A DNA stretch of 64,000 nt from CANQDT01 sp051878935 (GCA_051878935.1 JBJELB010000102.1:25828-89827); one strand, 5' to 3'. Positions 16,910 to 26,411 are shown, numbered from the stretch's first letter. The notes: generated from the letters alone by a model not told the origin. Program-made: numbers and translations.

Positions 16910-17743
16910 TTATAAGTCAATATTTCCTTCAAAAACAGTCGTAGCCGGTCCTGTCATATAAACATGATTGTCTTCACGATTCCATCGAATCTGTAAATCA
17001 CCGCCTAACAGCTTTACAGTGACTTCATCACCCGTTACATGATTCAGTGCGCATGCCACAACCGTGGCACAGGAGCCGGTTCCACATGCCATCGTTTCTC
17101 CGCTTCCACGTTCCCAGACACGCATCCGAACCGTTTTCTCATCCATCACTTCTACAAATTCAATATTTGCCCGTTTCGGAAAAATCGGATGGTGCTCTAA
17201 AGCCGGACCGATTTTCTCCAAAGGCAGATTCATCACATCATCTGCAAAAATCACTCCATGAGGATTTCCCATCGAAACGCAGGTCATATGATATACCGTA
17301 TCATTTGCTTCCACCTGTTCGTTGACAAAAATATCCGAATCGGACACAACAGGGATCATCTCAGGCTTTAAGATTGGTTCGCCCATATCCACCGTTGCAG
17401 AAACAACTTTCCCATTCTCTACGGAAACATCAATATATTTGATACCCACGAGTGTATCAATCGAAATCCTCGTTTTATCTGTCAATCCATTATCATACAC
17501 ATACTTTGCCACACAACGGATCCCATTACCACACATCTCTCCACGCGAGCCGTCTGCATTATACATAGACATAAAGAAGTCTGCTTTTTCCGAAGGCTCT
17601 ATCAGAATCAGTCCATCGCTTCCTATGCCAAAATGACGGTCACTTACCACAATCGCAACCTGCTCGGGATGTTCTAAAGTCTTTTCGGTACAATCCACAT
17701 AAACATAATCATTTCCCAATCCATGCATTTTGGTAAACTTCAT
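16910..17743 (-). CDS. dapF: Diaminopimelate epimerase
   Basis: Cofactor-free racemisation of LL- to meso-diaminopimelate, using two cysteines. 277 aa. The first catalytic cysteine is in GEMCGNGIRC (about residue 71) and the second in MACGTGSCAT (about residue 219). The N-terminal KMHGLGNDYVYVD and the repeated two-domain fold are typical. It is immediately upstream of dapL and downstream of the terminator that closes ilvE, so it is probably the first gene of the DAP operon. Confidence 0.96.
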   Translation of the reverse strand: MKFTKMHGLGNDYVYVDCTEKTLEHPEQVAIVVSDRHFGIGSDGLILIEPSEKADFFMSMYNADGSRGEMCGNGIRCVAKYVYDNGLTDKTRISIDTLVGIKYIDVSVENGKVVSATVDMGEPILKPEMIPVVSDSDIFVNEQVEANDTVYHMTCVSMGNPHGVIFADDVMNLPLEKIGPALEHHPIFPKRANIEFVEVMDEKTVRMRVWERGSGETMACGTGSCATVVACALNHVTGDEVTVKLLGGDLQIRWNREDNHVYMTGPATTVFEGNIDL

Positions 17744-17765
17744 GTTCTACTCTCCTTCTACTCAG

Positions 17766-17804
17766 AAAAGGCGTTCCAACCGATGATGATTTGAACGCCT
17801 TTAT
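17766..17804 (-). terminator. Terminator of ilvE
   Basis: Stem AAAGGCGTTC/GAACGCCTTT with one bulged base and a T-run on the minus strand, between ilvE and dapF. Confidence 0.7.
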
Positions 17805-17825
17805 TCCTTTACTTATTGCTGTTTC

Positions 17826-18896
17826 TTATTTAACTTCTACACGCCAGCCTTCCGGTCCTTCTATGTCGCCTAATTGAATTCCCGTTACCGTATCATAAAT
17901 CTTCTGGCTTAATTCTCCGATACCGCCATCCTGAATCTGCATTACCTCATCCTTCCAACGAAGCTTGCCGACCGGTGAGATAACTGCTGCAGTACCGGTA
18001 CCAAATACCTCTTCTAATGTGCCATTCTGCTGTGCTTCATATAATTCATCTACAGAGATTCTGCGTTCTTCTACCGGAACACCCCAGCTCTTACATAACT
18101 GAATAACAGAATCACGTGTTACACCCGGTAAAATACTGCCGGTTAACATAGGTGTCACAACTGTACCATTAATCTTAAAGAAAATGTTCATTGCGCCAAC
18201 CTCTTCAATATACCGGCGTTCTACTCCATCTAACCACAACACCTGAGAATAACCTGCATCATGTGCTTTCACCTGTGCAGCCAGACTGGCAACATAGTTA
18301 CCACCGGTTTTCGTGAATCCGATACCTCCGCGAACTGCACGTACATAATCGTCTTCAATCCAAATGCCAACCGGATCAAGTCCACTTTCATAATATGCAC
18401 CACTTGGTGATAAGATGACCATAAATTTATACGTTTTCGATGGTGCTACTCCCAAAAAATCATCCGTTGCGATGATAAATGGTCTAACATAAAGAGAGGT
18501 ACCCGGCTCCTCCGGAATCCAGTCTTCATCCACTTTCACTACGGCTTCTACTGCCTGTACAAAGTCTTCTACCGGAATCTCCGGAATGCAGAGACGCACA
18601 TTCGTTGCGTTAGCTCTCTTCGCATTCATATCCGGACGGAACATATAAGTCTTTCCATCCTTACCTTTATATGCTTTTAATCCTTCAAACATTTCCTGAC
18701 CATAATGGAATACCATGCAGGCAGGAGATAAACTCAAATTCTGGAAAGGTACCACTCGCGGGTCATGCCACCCTTTACCTTCTGTATAATCCATCACAAA
18801 CATGTGATCGGTAAAAATCTTACCAAATCCCAACGGGCTTCCGGCTTCCGGTTTCTGTTTGGGTTGTGTCGTTCTTTCCACTTTGATGTTTAACAT
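17826..18896 (-). CDS. ilvE: Branched-chain amino acid aminotransferase
   Basis: Fold-type IV PLP transaminase for the last step of Leu, Ile and Val synthesis. 356 aa, the BCAT type II length. Motifs: FGKIFTDHMF near the N-terminus, QEMFEGLKAY, the PLP-lysine region GGIGFTKTGGNYVASL, QVLWLDGVERRYIEEVGAMN and VFGTGTAAVISPVG. SD AAAGGAAG precedes the ATG. It is a single gene closed by the terminator at 17766-17804. No leucine leader or T-box is visible in the 100 nt upstream. Confidence 0.95.
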   Translation of the reverse strand: MLNIKVERTTQPKQKPEAGSPLGFGKIFTDHMFVMDYTEGKGWHDPRVVPFQNLSLSPACMVFHYGQEMFEGLKAYKGKDGKTYMFRPDMNAKRANATNVRLCIPEIPVEDFVQAVEAVVKVDEDWIPEEPGTSLYVRPFIIATDDFLGVAPSKTYKFMVILSPSGAYYESGLDPVGIWIEDDYVRAVRGGIGFTKTGGNYVASLAAQVKAHDAGYSQVLWLDGVERRYIEEVGAMNIFFKINGTVVTPMLTGSILPGVTRDSVIQLCKSWGVPVEERRISVDELYEAQQNGTLEEVFGTGTAAVISPVGKLRWKDEVMQIQDGGIGELSQKIYDTVTGIQLGDIEGPEGWRVEVK

Positions 18897-18971
18897 ATGT
18901 ATACGCTTCCTTTCAAGTAAACTTTCATACGCCCTATTATGAACCTTTTACACTTTAAAGTCAAGAAGAAG

Positions 18972-19017
18972 CGTTTTATGTTGCTGTATGATATTGTTTT
19001 ATGTTGCTGTATGATAT
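18972..19017. repeat. 23-bp tandem duplication over the dockerin gene stop
   Basis: GTTTTATGTTGCTGTATGAT plus three bases occurs twice head to tail. One copy contains the last codons and stop of the dockerin gene (18999), the second lies just beyond. It looks like a recent slippage or repair duplication of the gene's 3' end. Confidence 0.8.
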
Positions 19018-19577
19018 CCGCTTGCATACTCCAGAATCTGCTGGGAATCTGCAATATCCAGTCTCTGGTCTCCGTTCATATCGCCACGCTCCAGCTGCTC
19101 CTGGGAAGGATTGATACCTACAGTCAACACCAATAAAGCATCTACTGCCGTCAGCTTCCCATCTCCGTTCATATCACCCAGCCGTGCTTCAGCAGAACCG
19201 GCCGGCATAGTAACAGACCCCAGTTTTATCTTAGATGTATTTTCTTCATACCCAATATAAATGTCATACGTATCTTCACCGCTCTCAGGTATCGGCATCC
19301 GAACATCAGAAAAGATAAGATGTCCATTTTCATCTGCTGTACCCTGCCCGATTTGTCCGATATACTGTGTCTCTATATTCTCAATATCTCCCTCACTATG
19401 ATAAACCATAAAAGAAACCATTTTCCCGGCCAGTTTTGTATGATTCAATTCTATCGTCAAGGTGTCACCCCTCTGTGACACCTCTCCGTAAGTTTCTGCT
19501 GCAATTACCCCATAGGTAAAACAGTTGAGCAGGAGTACTACAGCAATAATACTCTTCATAATTTGTTTTCTCTTCAT
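18999..19577 (-). CDS. Secreted dockerin type I protein
   Basis: 192 aa: signal peptide (about residues 1-27, VIAA-E), a beta-rich domain (about 28-130) I do not recognise, then a complete dockerin (about 133-188) with two calcium loops, DMNGDGKLTAVD and DMNGDQRLDIAD. Both loops keep the Asp/Asn positions, so binding to a cohesin is plausible. Its ribosome site AAGGAG overlaps the stop region of the beta-helix gene (12-nt gap), indicating coupled expression. No cohesin or scaffoldin gene lies in the window. The duplicated 23-bp unit touches the stop codon. Confidence 0.85.
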   Translation of the reverse strand: MKRKQIMKSIIAVVLLLNCFTYGVIAAETYGEVSQRGDTLTIELNHTKLAGKMVSFMVYHSEGDIENIETQYIGQIGQGTADENGHLIFSDVRMPIPESGEDTYDIYIGYEENTSKIKLGSVTMPAGSAEARLGDMNGDGKLTAVDALLVLTVGINPSQEQLERGDMNGDQRLDIADSQQILEYASGYHTAT

Positions 19578-19589
19578 AATTCGTGCTCC

Positions 19590-22500
19590 TTACTTCCTCC
19601 ACTTCGCAGTAAACTCGGCATTAGCTCCAAGATTCTGTGTCATAAATGTTACTGTAACGGTTGTTCCTGCTTCCAATGCTTCATATGCATTAATAAATGC
19701 CTGTTTATCCTTTACCACTACTCCATTTATCGTCCGGATGACACTATCCTGTGGCAGTGTCTGTGTTGTCAGATACTTTCCTTCCAGCTCGGCCAGTGTC
19801 TCCACAACATAAACGCCATCCAGATCCGGTGTGCCGGCTGCTGACTGTTTTGCAGCATCAACACTGGAAATCTTTCCACCCAGATAGTCTTGTGTATCGT
19901 CCGTGTTTGTCATATCAAAATCCACCTCATAGACATCCGGAACCGGTTTCCCTGCAACACCAAACCCGTCCATAGAGAAGTTTACGAATCCATGATTCAG
20001 AATCTCCTGGTTCATAACCGTATAATCATGTTTTGAAGTATCCTTGAACTTTGGATTTGCTACCAATTGATCTCTATCCGTGATGTTCGCCTTTAATTCA
20101 AAGCTAGGAACCGTCTCACCGTAATATGCAATATTATTCCACATCGTTGATTCTGATTCATCATCCACTGTTGTTCTGATAGAAGCATATCCGTATGGCT
20201 TTCTGTTAATAATCAGATTATGATGAATCTCATCATGACTGTTTTTGAATGTACAGTGCTGCTGTAAGTTTCCGCCGACAATAATATTGTTGTATACCTT
20301 ACGGTCAAAACCTTCCCGAAGCTTGATACCAACTCCCAGAATCAGATTATTATATATCTCATAATTTGTTGATCCATCATCTAAATCAATGCCAAATCCC
20401 CGACCATCTACACTATATAAGCGGTTATGGCGTATGGTAACCGTCTGGTACGCATCTAATTTTGCATATGGATATTTTTCTTCACCTTTTGTACCACTTG
20501 TGTCATATCCCAGGTATGACCAGTATCGATCACGTCCCCAGGAGTTGAACTGACCATGATCCCCAGTACCACGCATACAATCAAACATGTCATTATTTTC
20601 AATTATATGCCCGCCAAATGTGCCGTCACTGATATTAATACAGGATCTCGGTGTACGGTGAATCGTGTTCCCATCCATGGTTATTCTTGAAGATATGGAG
20701 GTACAGATACCCGCTACCTGCTTATCATACATACCAATATCATAAATATAATTGCTCTGAATCAGGATATCTCTTGGATAATCTTCCGTCTTCGGTCCCG
20801 TCACTGTATCACTCACCGTTGTTTTATGATTGTTGGAATCCCAGAAGGATGGGTCACGGACCGCATCCGTTTTTCCTACTAATAAGACACCACTTGCTCC
20901 GATCTGTGTCATTTCATTTCCGGAAATTACATGTCCGTTCCCGTACCCACTAATCATAACCGCATTTCCACCGAGCTCGTTAAAGGTACAATTCGTAATT
21001 TTAATATTCTCAGCATTTTCTATAAAAACTGCACCGGCTCTCTGTATTCCCCAATCGCCGCGCAACGGTCTTTCCCATTCGCGTGTAAACATCGTCCGGT
21101 GTGTCTGGGCAAAACGCAGTCCGTCAAAAGTAATATTACGCGCTGTCGTTATACTGCTGCCATCCGTCTGAGACGAAGATTCCGGTGCCTGAGAACCGGT
21201 CACTCGTACCAGTGCTTCACTTCTTGCTGCATAAAATGATGCATTTAACTGACCGGTGCTTTCCGGATAATAATATAACACTCCCGTGTCCGTATTGTAA
21301 TACCACTCGTTTGGAGCATCCAGCTCTTCAAAAACATTTTCTACCATCATCTGTGAGGATAACATACTTGACCCCCGGTTATTATCACCAATCCAGGAGT
21401 ATTCTACTTTACCATTGTCTGTTACGTTTGTTATCTTAAAATCATTTCCTCCCCATTTTGCGCCGTGCAATGCGCGAATCCAGCCATTAGGCGGTGTATT
21501 TCCTGCTCCCCATGTAGCCGATATACGATATTCATCTAATACATCCGTTGCATCTCCTAAATATCCGAACGGCGCATCCGGATCATTTTCTGCTGCTGCT
21601 TCATAATTCGGATAACGAGCCAGTATCTGCTTGGAATCTCCTGCATACAGGGCATCAAAATCGTATCCCGGCTCCAGCTGTGTCTGCATGATATGTCCAT
21701 CATATTGTTTCCAGTTCAGATGTCCTAATGGCATAGCACCGCTTAAGGTAACCTTTTCATTGCGGTAAGCTTTATATGTGACACATCCCTCACCGGAAGG
21801 TGTTTCCTCCTGCATCCAGCTAATTGGCTCATCCAGGTAGTATGTTCCACCCATGATAGAAATCGTAATCTGTTTTTCCGGATCATCTGCCAACAGAATT
21901 TTCGCTGCGTCTGTCGCCTGCTTCAACGTATATGGGCTTGTTAGTGAACCTGTTCCTCTTCCATCCGCTTCAGCAGCAACATACAGTACATCCCCTTCTT
22001 CTGAATTGGAATCTATCGAAATACTGAGAGCGTTGCAAAGCGGTGCAAGATTATCATCCCATACAAACAAACGGAACATATCCGTACTATCCGTTACCAT
22101 ATCAAAGCGGATCTCTGTTTCACCGGCACTCTGTAATGCGACTATTTCTTTTTTTGCTTTTTTCAACTGACCATTTTTATCGAAAAGGCCCAGGTAAACA
22201 TTAGCTTCCACATAAGACAGGGTATCATTTGAGAGCATCGCTGCCACTGTTGTTCCCTGTTCTGAATCAGTTACAACCACATTACTGATTGTCAAAGCTT
22301 CTTCTGCTTCTTCCGCGCCCTGCACTGTAAAGAAATAGGTTCTCTCTACCGTTTCTTCTTCATCCGCAAAGATCGCCGTTAAAACTACCTCTCGAAAGCC
22401 TGTCTGAGGTAACGTAATTGCACCGGTCTTTGTATCCAGAATTCCTTCCGGTTCAGCCTTCCAGGTAACACTGACACCGTCTCTTAGCTCCGGATTCAGA

Positions 22501-24368
22501 TTTAAAGGTTTTGTTACATTCGTACTACTTAGATTCTCTCCCTGTATATCCTCCCATGCAATACTGTATGCGTATGCCTCAAGAGAAGAATTGTAGGGAT
22601 CTTCTTCGATTTTTCCCGCTTTTTCAATCCGCAATGTCTGACCATATACTTTTAATTCATATCCCTCATCAACCAGACTTTGCGCCAGTGTGAAATCATC
22701 TGTCGATGGTGTTATGGCACCGGCATAAACTGCTGCCTTTGCACCATTCTTTGGCGATGCGAAATCGATTACAGCATGAGATCCTGCTGTTGTAAATTTG
22801 TTATTTACCTGAATTCCATTGGCATTGGATAAATATACATTACCCGCATAAGCACTTCCTGACATGTAAAAATTATCATTGTTTACATATACATCATAGC
22901 CACTATTATCTTTAATCTCTCCACCTGTAAAATAAAACTTACCGTTCTCGTAAAGGGCAACACCTCCACCGGCTTCTGCATCCGATATATTGCCTGTGAT
23001 CACACCATCGGTCATCGTAACCGTAGCACTTCCCAAGATCGAGATTGCTCCGCCACCATATTCGCCGGTTGCCCTGTTACCGGATATGATGCCACCATAT
23101 ATATTTAGTATTCCGTTACGGCAGTCAACTGCAGCACCGCGTGTTGCTGTTGCTCCGGTCAAAACAATACCATGTAACAGATTTGCGATTCCGTTATTGG
23201 TTTCTATAATGCTTTTCCTGCCCTTGATGTACAAAGCAGTCGCTTCCTCAGTTGCATCCAGCGAACTCTTTCCAAGATTTAAAGTTGGAGCAACAGAACC
23301 GGTAGCTAATAAAAACGTGATATTGTCCGTTGTCATTTCCAGCGTAGCTTTCTCACTTCCGTTTGCCACCGTGTAATTCTCGGAATTCTTTAGATTCACC
23401 CTGTTCTGCAGTGCTGAATCCGTGTAAACGACGATAGAATGTGCTCTATCCGGAGCTTCCTGTGCCGTTGTGACAGCTGCATCAAAGCCCGCTGTTTTTT
23501 CCGAATCCAGATATACCCCTTCTTTTGGCAGGGCAGTTCCCTCTACCGTAAGAACCACAGGCCCGGTTACTTCAATCGTATAAAAATTATCTTTATTCTC
23601 TACCGATGCCGGACTCACACTCTCACCGGCTACCGTTACCACAGGACGACAACCCTCATCTACGGCAAAAGTCAAGATACCATTTTTTTCCAAATATCTC
23701 TCTGTTCCATTTTCATCTAAATTGGATGTAACCGATACATTATCACCCACTGTAGCGATCTTATATGCAATGGGTTCTATTTTTACACCAGCCACAGTCC
23801 TAGTCCCAGCATTCCAGTCACGATTATGTATATTCACCAGAACTCCTCCTCTTTGATAAATCGGAGTAACCGTATCATTTACATCTCCAATTGGAGCATT
23901 GTTGGAAAAGAATTCATAGGAAGAATAATTATAGTTTTTCGCAGCATCTGTTTCATTGTATGCTACATAATCCCCCTGATAATAAGTACCATTTTTCAAC
24001 AGATTCTTATGGCTTTGATTCGTCTGCAGAAAATAATAAATACCATTTCTACCTGTGTTGGAGCTGCCACTAAGCAGCTCTATACCTACCGATATTCGGT
24101 ATTTTGTATCTGGTTCCACCTGCACAACAGGATGATGCTGATAATCCTGTGCATAGTTTTCATCCTCTCGTTCCGGAATCGTGTAACTATAAACCGCATC
24201 ATATTCTGATGAATCATGTCCTGCTACGGAAACCGGTCTGGTTCCATCCGGGGCAAGCCCATTATTACTATCCGTCCACTCATATGCATATCCTGTCGAC
24301 ATCTGCAGCAACATAGCAATACAAACCAGGAATGCTGTTATCTTTTTCCTCATCTTATATTTTTTCAT
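19590..24368 (-). CDS. Large secreted right-handed beta-helix protein with PDZ-like C-terminus
   Basis: 1592 aa from the ATG at 24368, chosen for AGGAGG 5 nt upstream rather than the ATG at 24383. Order: signal peptide; an N-terminal beta region and a first beta-helix-like stretch (about 370-560); an atrophied bacterial Ig domain (about 610-680, TWKAEPEGILDTKTGAITLP); a beta-sandwich; then the main catalytic-type beta-helix (about 793-1440) beginning VLYVAAEADGRGTGSLTSPY and containing GTYYL, FDGLRFAQTHR, GGNAVMISGYGNGHV and HGQFNSWGRDRYW; finally a PDZ-like domain (about 1490-1590). The main helix resembles GH141 and related beta-helix glycosidases or lyases; this is tentative. It should act outside the cell. 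The dockerin protein is co-transcribed and a tandem AraC regulator is divergent. Confidence 0.82.
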   Translation of the reverse strand: MKKYKMRKKITAFLVCIAMLLQMSTGYAYEWTDSNNGLAPDGTRPVSVAGHDSSEYDAVYSYTIPEREDENYAQDYQHHPVVQVEPDTKYRISVGIELLSGSSNTGRNGIYYFLQTNQSHKNLLKNGTYYQGDYVAYNETDAAKNYNYSSYEFFSNNAPIGDVNDTVTPIYQRGGVLVNIHNRDWNAGTRTVAGVKIEPIAYKIATVGDNVSVTSNLDENGTERYLEKNGILTFAVDEGCRPVVTVAGESVSPASVENKDNFYTIEVTGPVVLTVEGTALPKEGVYLDSEKTAGFDAAVTTAQEAPDRAHSIVVYTDSALQNRVNLKNSENYTVANGSEKATLEMTTDNITFLLATGSVAPTLNLGKSSLDATEEATALYIKGRKSIIETNNGIANLLHGIVLTGATATRGAAVDCRNGILNIYGGIISGNRATGEYGGGAISILGSATVTMTDGVITGNISDAEAGGGVALYENGKFYFTGGEIKDNSGYDVYVNNDNFYMSGSAYAGNVYLSNANGIQVNNKFTTAGSHAVIDFASPKNGAKAAVYAGAITPSTDDFTLAQSLVDEGYELKVYGQTLRIEKAGKIEEDPYNSSLEAYAYSIAWEDIQGENLSSTNVTKPLNLNPELRDGVSVTWKAEPEGILDTKTGAITLPQTGFREVVLTAIFADEEETVERTYFFTVQGAEEAEEALTISNVVVTDSEQGTTVAAMLSNDTLSYVEANVYLGLFDKNGQLKKAKKEIVALQSAGETEIRFDMVTDSTDMFRLFVWDDNLAPLCNALSISIDSNSEEGDVLYVAAEADGRGTGSLTSPYTLKQATDAAKILLADDPEKQITISIMGGTYYLDEPISWMQEETPSGEGCVTYKAYRNEKVTLSGAMPLGHLNWKQYDGHIMQTQLEPGYDFDALYAGDSKQILARYPNYEAAAENDPDAPFGYLGDATDVLDEYRISATWGAGNTPPNGWIRALHGAKWGGNDFKITNVTDNGKVEYSWIGDNNRGSSMLSSQMMVENVFEELDAPNEWYYNTDTGVLYYYPESTGQLNASFYAARSEALVRVTGSQAPESSSQTDGSSITTARNITFDGLRFAQTHRTMFTREWERPLRGDWGIQRAGAVFIENAENIKITNCTFNELGGNAVMISGYGNGHVISGNEMTQIGASGVLLVGKTDAVRDPSFWDSNNHKTTVSDTVTGPKTEDYPRDILIQSNYIYDIGMYDKQVAGICTSISSRITMDGNTIHRTPRSCINISDGTFGGHIIENNDMFDCMRGTGDHGQFNSWGRDRYWSYLGYDTSGTKGEEKYPYAKLDAYQTVTIRHNRLYSVDGRGFGIDLDDGSTNYEIYNNLILGVGIKLREGFDRKVYNNIIVGGNLQQHCTFKNSHDEIHHNLIINRKPYGYASIRTTVDDESESTMWNNIAYYGETVPSFELKANITDRDQLVANPKFKDTSKHDYTVMNQEILNHGFVNFSMDGFGVAGKPVPDVYEVDFDMTNTDDTQDYLGGKISSVDAAKQSAAGTPDLDGVYVVETLAELEGKYLTTQTLPQDSVIRTINGVVVKDKQAFINAYEALEAGTTVTVTFMTQNLGANAEFTAKWRK

Positions 24369-24399
24369 AATATCCTCCTTCATCTCATATTATGTTTTC

Positions 24400-24405
24400 A
24401 TTATA
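24400..24405 (-). promoter_or_regulatory. -10 box of the beta-helix operon
   Basis: TATAAT on the minus strand, 32 nt before the ATG at 24368. The -35 at 17 nt spacing is only CACACA, a poor match, suggesting activator dependence. Confidence 0.5.
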
Positions 24406-24443
24406 CTGTAGTTTTTTCTCTCTGTGTGACTCTAAAATACGAA

Positions 24444-24476
24444 CAAAAGATATCCCATTTTTGAAAATATCTTTTG
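24444..24476. promoter_or_regulatory. Inverted repeat between AraC regulator and beta-helix operon
   Basis: CAAAAGATAT, 13-nt spacer, ATATCTTTTG: a perfect 10-bp inverted repeat just upstream of the weak -35 of the leftward operon. Its right arm overlaps the likely -35 (TTTTGC) of the rightward AraC gene. It is a natural candidate site for activation of the operon and autoregulation. Confidence 0.6.
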
Positions 24477-24530
24477 CAATACATAGAAACTTATTATAGA
24501 ATAAGGTTAGTTTTACTTGGAGGGAACATT

Positions 24531-26171
24531 ATGGCAGTCTTACCATTACAATATATAAAAACCATCGTCTGTCATAGTTTTCAGGAACTGGAAACCTGTG
24601 GCAACTTATACCACATTGCTATGTGTACATCCGGATCTGCATGTTATCTGGTACAGAAGGACAGCATCCAGTTACAGCAAGGGGATATTTTTTTATTACA
24701 GCCGAAATCTGTCTTAAGCCATTCCTCCTGCTCTCAGGATTTTGAGATGCGTGTAATCCAGTTTGGTGGTGTGCTGGCCAAGGATTTTTTATCACAAACA
24801 GGATTTCAGAACATCAATATCTTCCCTGAAGCAACATCAGAAAAATATGACAATGTCTGTCATATTTTTCTGATGATTACAAACAAAACTGAGTTATCGA
24901 CAGAACAACCCGATTTACAAAAACAGACATTATTGTACCGCCTGTTGATTCAGCTTCATTTTTATTTCATTCCGGAATACAACGATGAAAAGCAACGGCA
25001 GCGAACCATGCTGGCGCCTGTTTTTGAACGAATTCATAACCCGATTAATATCACCGAACTCTCTTTACAGGAGCTTGCGGAATTATCCGGTCTCTCACCG
25101 ACGCATTTAAGCCGTGTTTTTAAAGATGTAACCGGCAAGACACCAACACAGTTTATGCTACAGAAGCGCCTGCTTGGAGCAGCAAAAACGCTCTTAGAAT
25201 ATCCTGATATGACTGTAGAAGAAGTCGGAATCCGAAGTGGATTTACTTCTACGAACTATTTTCGTCAAACATTCAAACAAATGTATCATATAAGTCCTAG
25301 TGGATATCGCGAACAGCGAAAACAACAAGGCTTATCTCCCAGGATCAATTTTATTCCATATTGGCAGCCCCTTTATATAACCAATACCAGACGTCACGAA
25401 CAAAAAGCAATCATTAACTATATGAACACACCCCCTAGCAGTTACCGTCTCTCTATCTGCATGAGTGGCGAGGGGAAAATAACCACTGAAGGCGGCGAAA
25501 CTTATCTCATGCATAGAAACGAAATCTATTTAAACACACCATATGCATGCTATCGTTGTGACGCTCTTAACGATAATTTTCGTATGTTGGAAATCTGTTT
25601 TGATGGGGTATATGCAAAAGAAATCATGAATTGTTTTAACATTACAAAATCTGTCTGCTTTACGAATGTAACTCAGTCGGAATATGATTTTCTGCAGAAC
25701 ATGACTTATATATGGAGAAATTTCTGGACCAGAGATAAGGAAGCATTATTAGAATGCTCCGGTCGTATACATGAAATCATATATCAGTTAAATACCCTGA
25801 TTCAGGTCAAAACTCTCACCGCACAGGATACACAGGCCCCGCTCTCTATCGCTTTAAAAACGATGGAACTTCAGTACATGAATGATTTATCTATCTCTGA
25901 TTTAGCTGAAATGGTTGGTTTATCTTATAGTACTTTTTCTAAAGATTTTAAGAAAACATATGGTCAATCACCAAAACAATATCTTCAGGAATATCGTCTG
26001 CAAATGGCAGCTGATATGCTACTGAAATATCCTTCCATGAAAACAGTCGATGTGGCAAAACAAAATGGTTTCACACACATTTCTCATTTCTGCAAAGCAT
26101 TTCATGAACGATTTGGTATGCCGCCACAGAAATATAAGGAACAAAAAAAGAGCCGATATGATAACAGATGA
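24531..26171 (+). CDS. Tandem AraC-family regulator (two sensor domains, two HTH domains)
   Basis: 546 aa from the ATG at 24531, set by GGAGGG 6 nt upstream. The protein is a complete duplication: cupin-like sensor (about 1-165), AraC HTH pair (about 171-270, with LQELAELSGLSPTHLSRVFK and IRSGFTSTNYFRQTFK), second cupin-like sensor (about 280-440), second HTH pair (about 446-546, ISDLAEMVGLSYSTFSKDFK and AKQNGFTHISHFCKAFHERF). A normal AraC protein has one set and dimerises; here one chain could bind both half-sites. It is divergent from the beta-helix/dockerin operon, which it very likely controls, probably in response to a saccharide. No membrane segment is present. Confidence 0.9.
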   Translation: MAVLPLQYIKTIVCHSFQELETCGNLYHIAMCTSGSACYLVQKDSIQLQQGDIFLLQPKSVLSHSSCSQDFEMRVIQFGGVLAKDFLSQTGFQNINIFPEATSEKYDNVCHIFLMITNKTELSTEQPDLQKQTLLYRLLIQLHFYFIPEYNDEKQRQRTMLAPVFERIHNPINITELSLQELAELSGLSPTHLSRVFKDVTGKTPTQFMLQKRLLGAAKTLLEYPDMTVEEVGIRSGFTSTNYFRQTFKQMYHISPSGYREQRKQQGLSPRINFIPYWQPLYITNTRRHEQKAIINYMNTPPSSYRLSICMSGEGKITTEGGETYLMHRNEIYLNTPYACYRCDALNDNFRMLEICFDGVYAKEIMNCFNITKSVCFTNVTQSEYDFLQNMTYIWRNFWTRDKEALLECSGRIHEIIYQLNTLIQVKTLTAQDTQAPLSIALKTMELQYMNDLSISDLAEMVGLSYSTFSKDFKKTYGQSPKQYLQEYRLQMAADMLLKYPSMKTVDVAKQNGFTHISHFCKAFHERFGMPPQKYKEQKKSRYDNR

Positions 26172-26198
26172 GAACACTCTGCTATCATACCGGCTTCT
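26143..26198 (-). terminator. Terminator shared by the AraC gene and the small-protein operon
   Basis: Stem GCCGATATGATA (26152-26163) with TATCATACCGGC (26183-26194). On the minus strand it is followed by a T-run, ending the DNRLRE/small-protein operon; it overlaps the 3' end of the AraC gene. Confidence 0.75.
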
Positions 26199-26199
26199 C

Positions 26200-26382
26200 T
26201 TATCCTTCATAAGTAAAAAATGAACTGTACAATGCCGAATAACCCGTTGTTTCTACAATCCCCGAGTTATTCGGGTTATCCTGACTCTCTGTAATTTGCA
26301 CCAAAGTACTGCCAGAAGTCAATAAATCTTCTACACTGTATTGCATCTGCTCCATATTAGGTTTTATATACACCTTTTTCAT
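26200..26382 (-). CDS. 60-aa small protein of the K-x-Y-x-K-P family
   Basis: Start set at the ATG at 26382 behind GAGGTGG (5-nt spacer); an earlier in-frame ATG has no such site. The N-terminus MKKVYIKPNMEQMQYSVEDL and the following LTSGSTL mirror the 49-aa protein at 13.9 kb. The middle is Asn/Ser/Thr-rich and the C-terminus ends SSFFTYEG. There is no signal peptide or membrane helix. It is the last gene of an operon, 29 nt after a secreted DNRLRE-like protein, and a strong terminator follows. Function unknown to me; the repeated link with secreted carbohydrate proteins is the main clue. Confidence 0.75.
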   Translation of the reverse strand: MKKVYIKPNMEQMQYSVEDLLTSGSTLVQITESQDNPNNSGIVETTGYSALYSSFFTYEG

Positions 26383-26411
26383 GATATCCACCTCATCTCT
26401 TGTTACAACAT

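Noticed and set aside
17744..17825. Possible riboswitch before dapF
   Set aside because: The 82 nt contain only the ilvE terminator and a short leader; no lysine-riboswitch or T-box features are visible.
18897..18998. Leader before ilvE, checked for T-box or attenuator
   Set aside because: No T-box sequence (TGGNACCGCG-like) and no leader hairpin pair was found.
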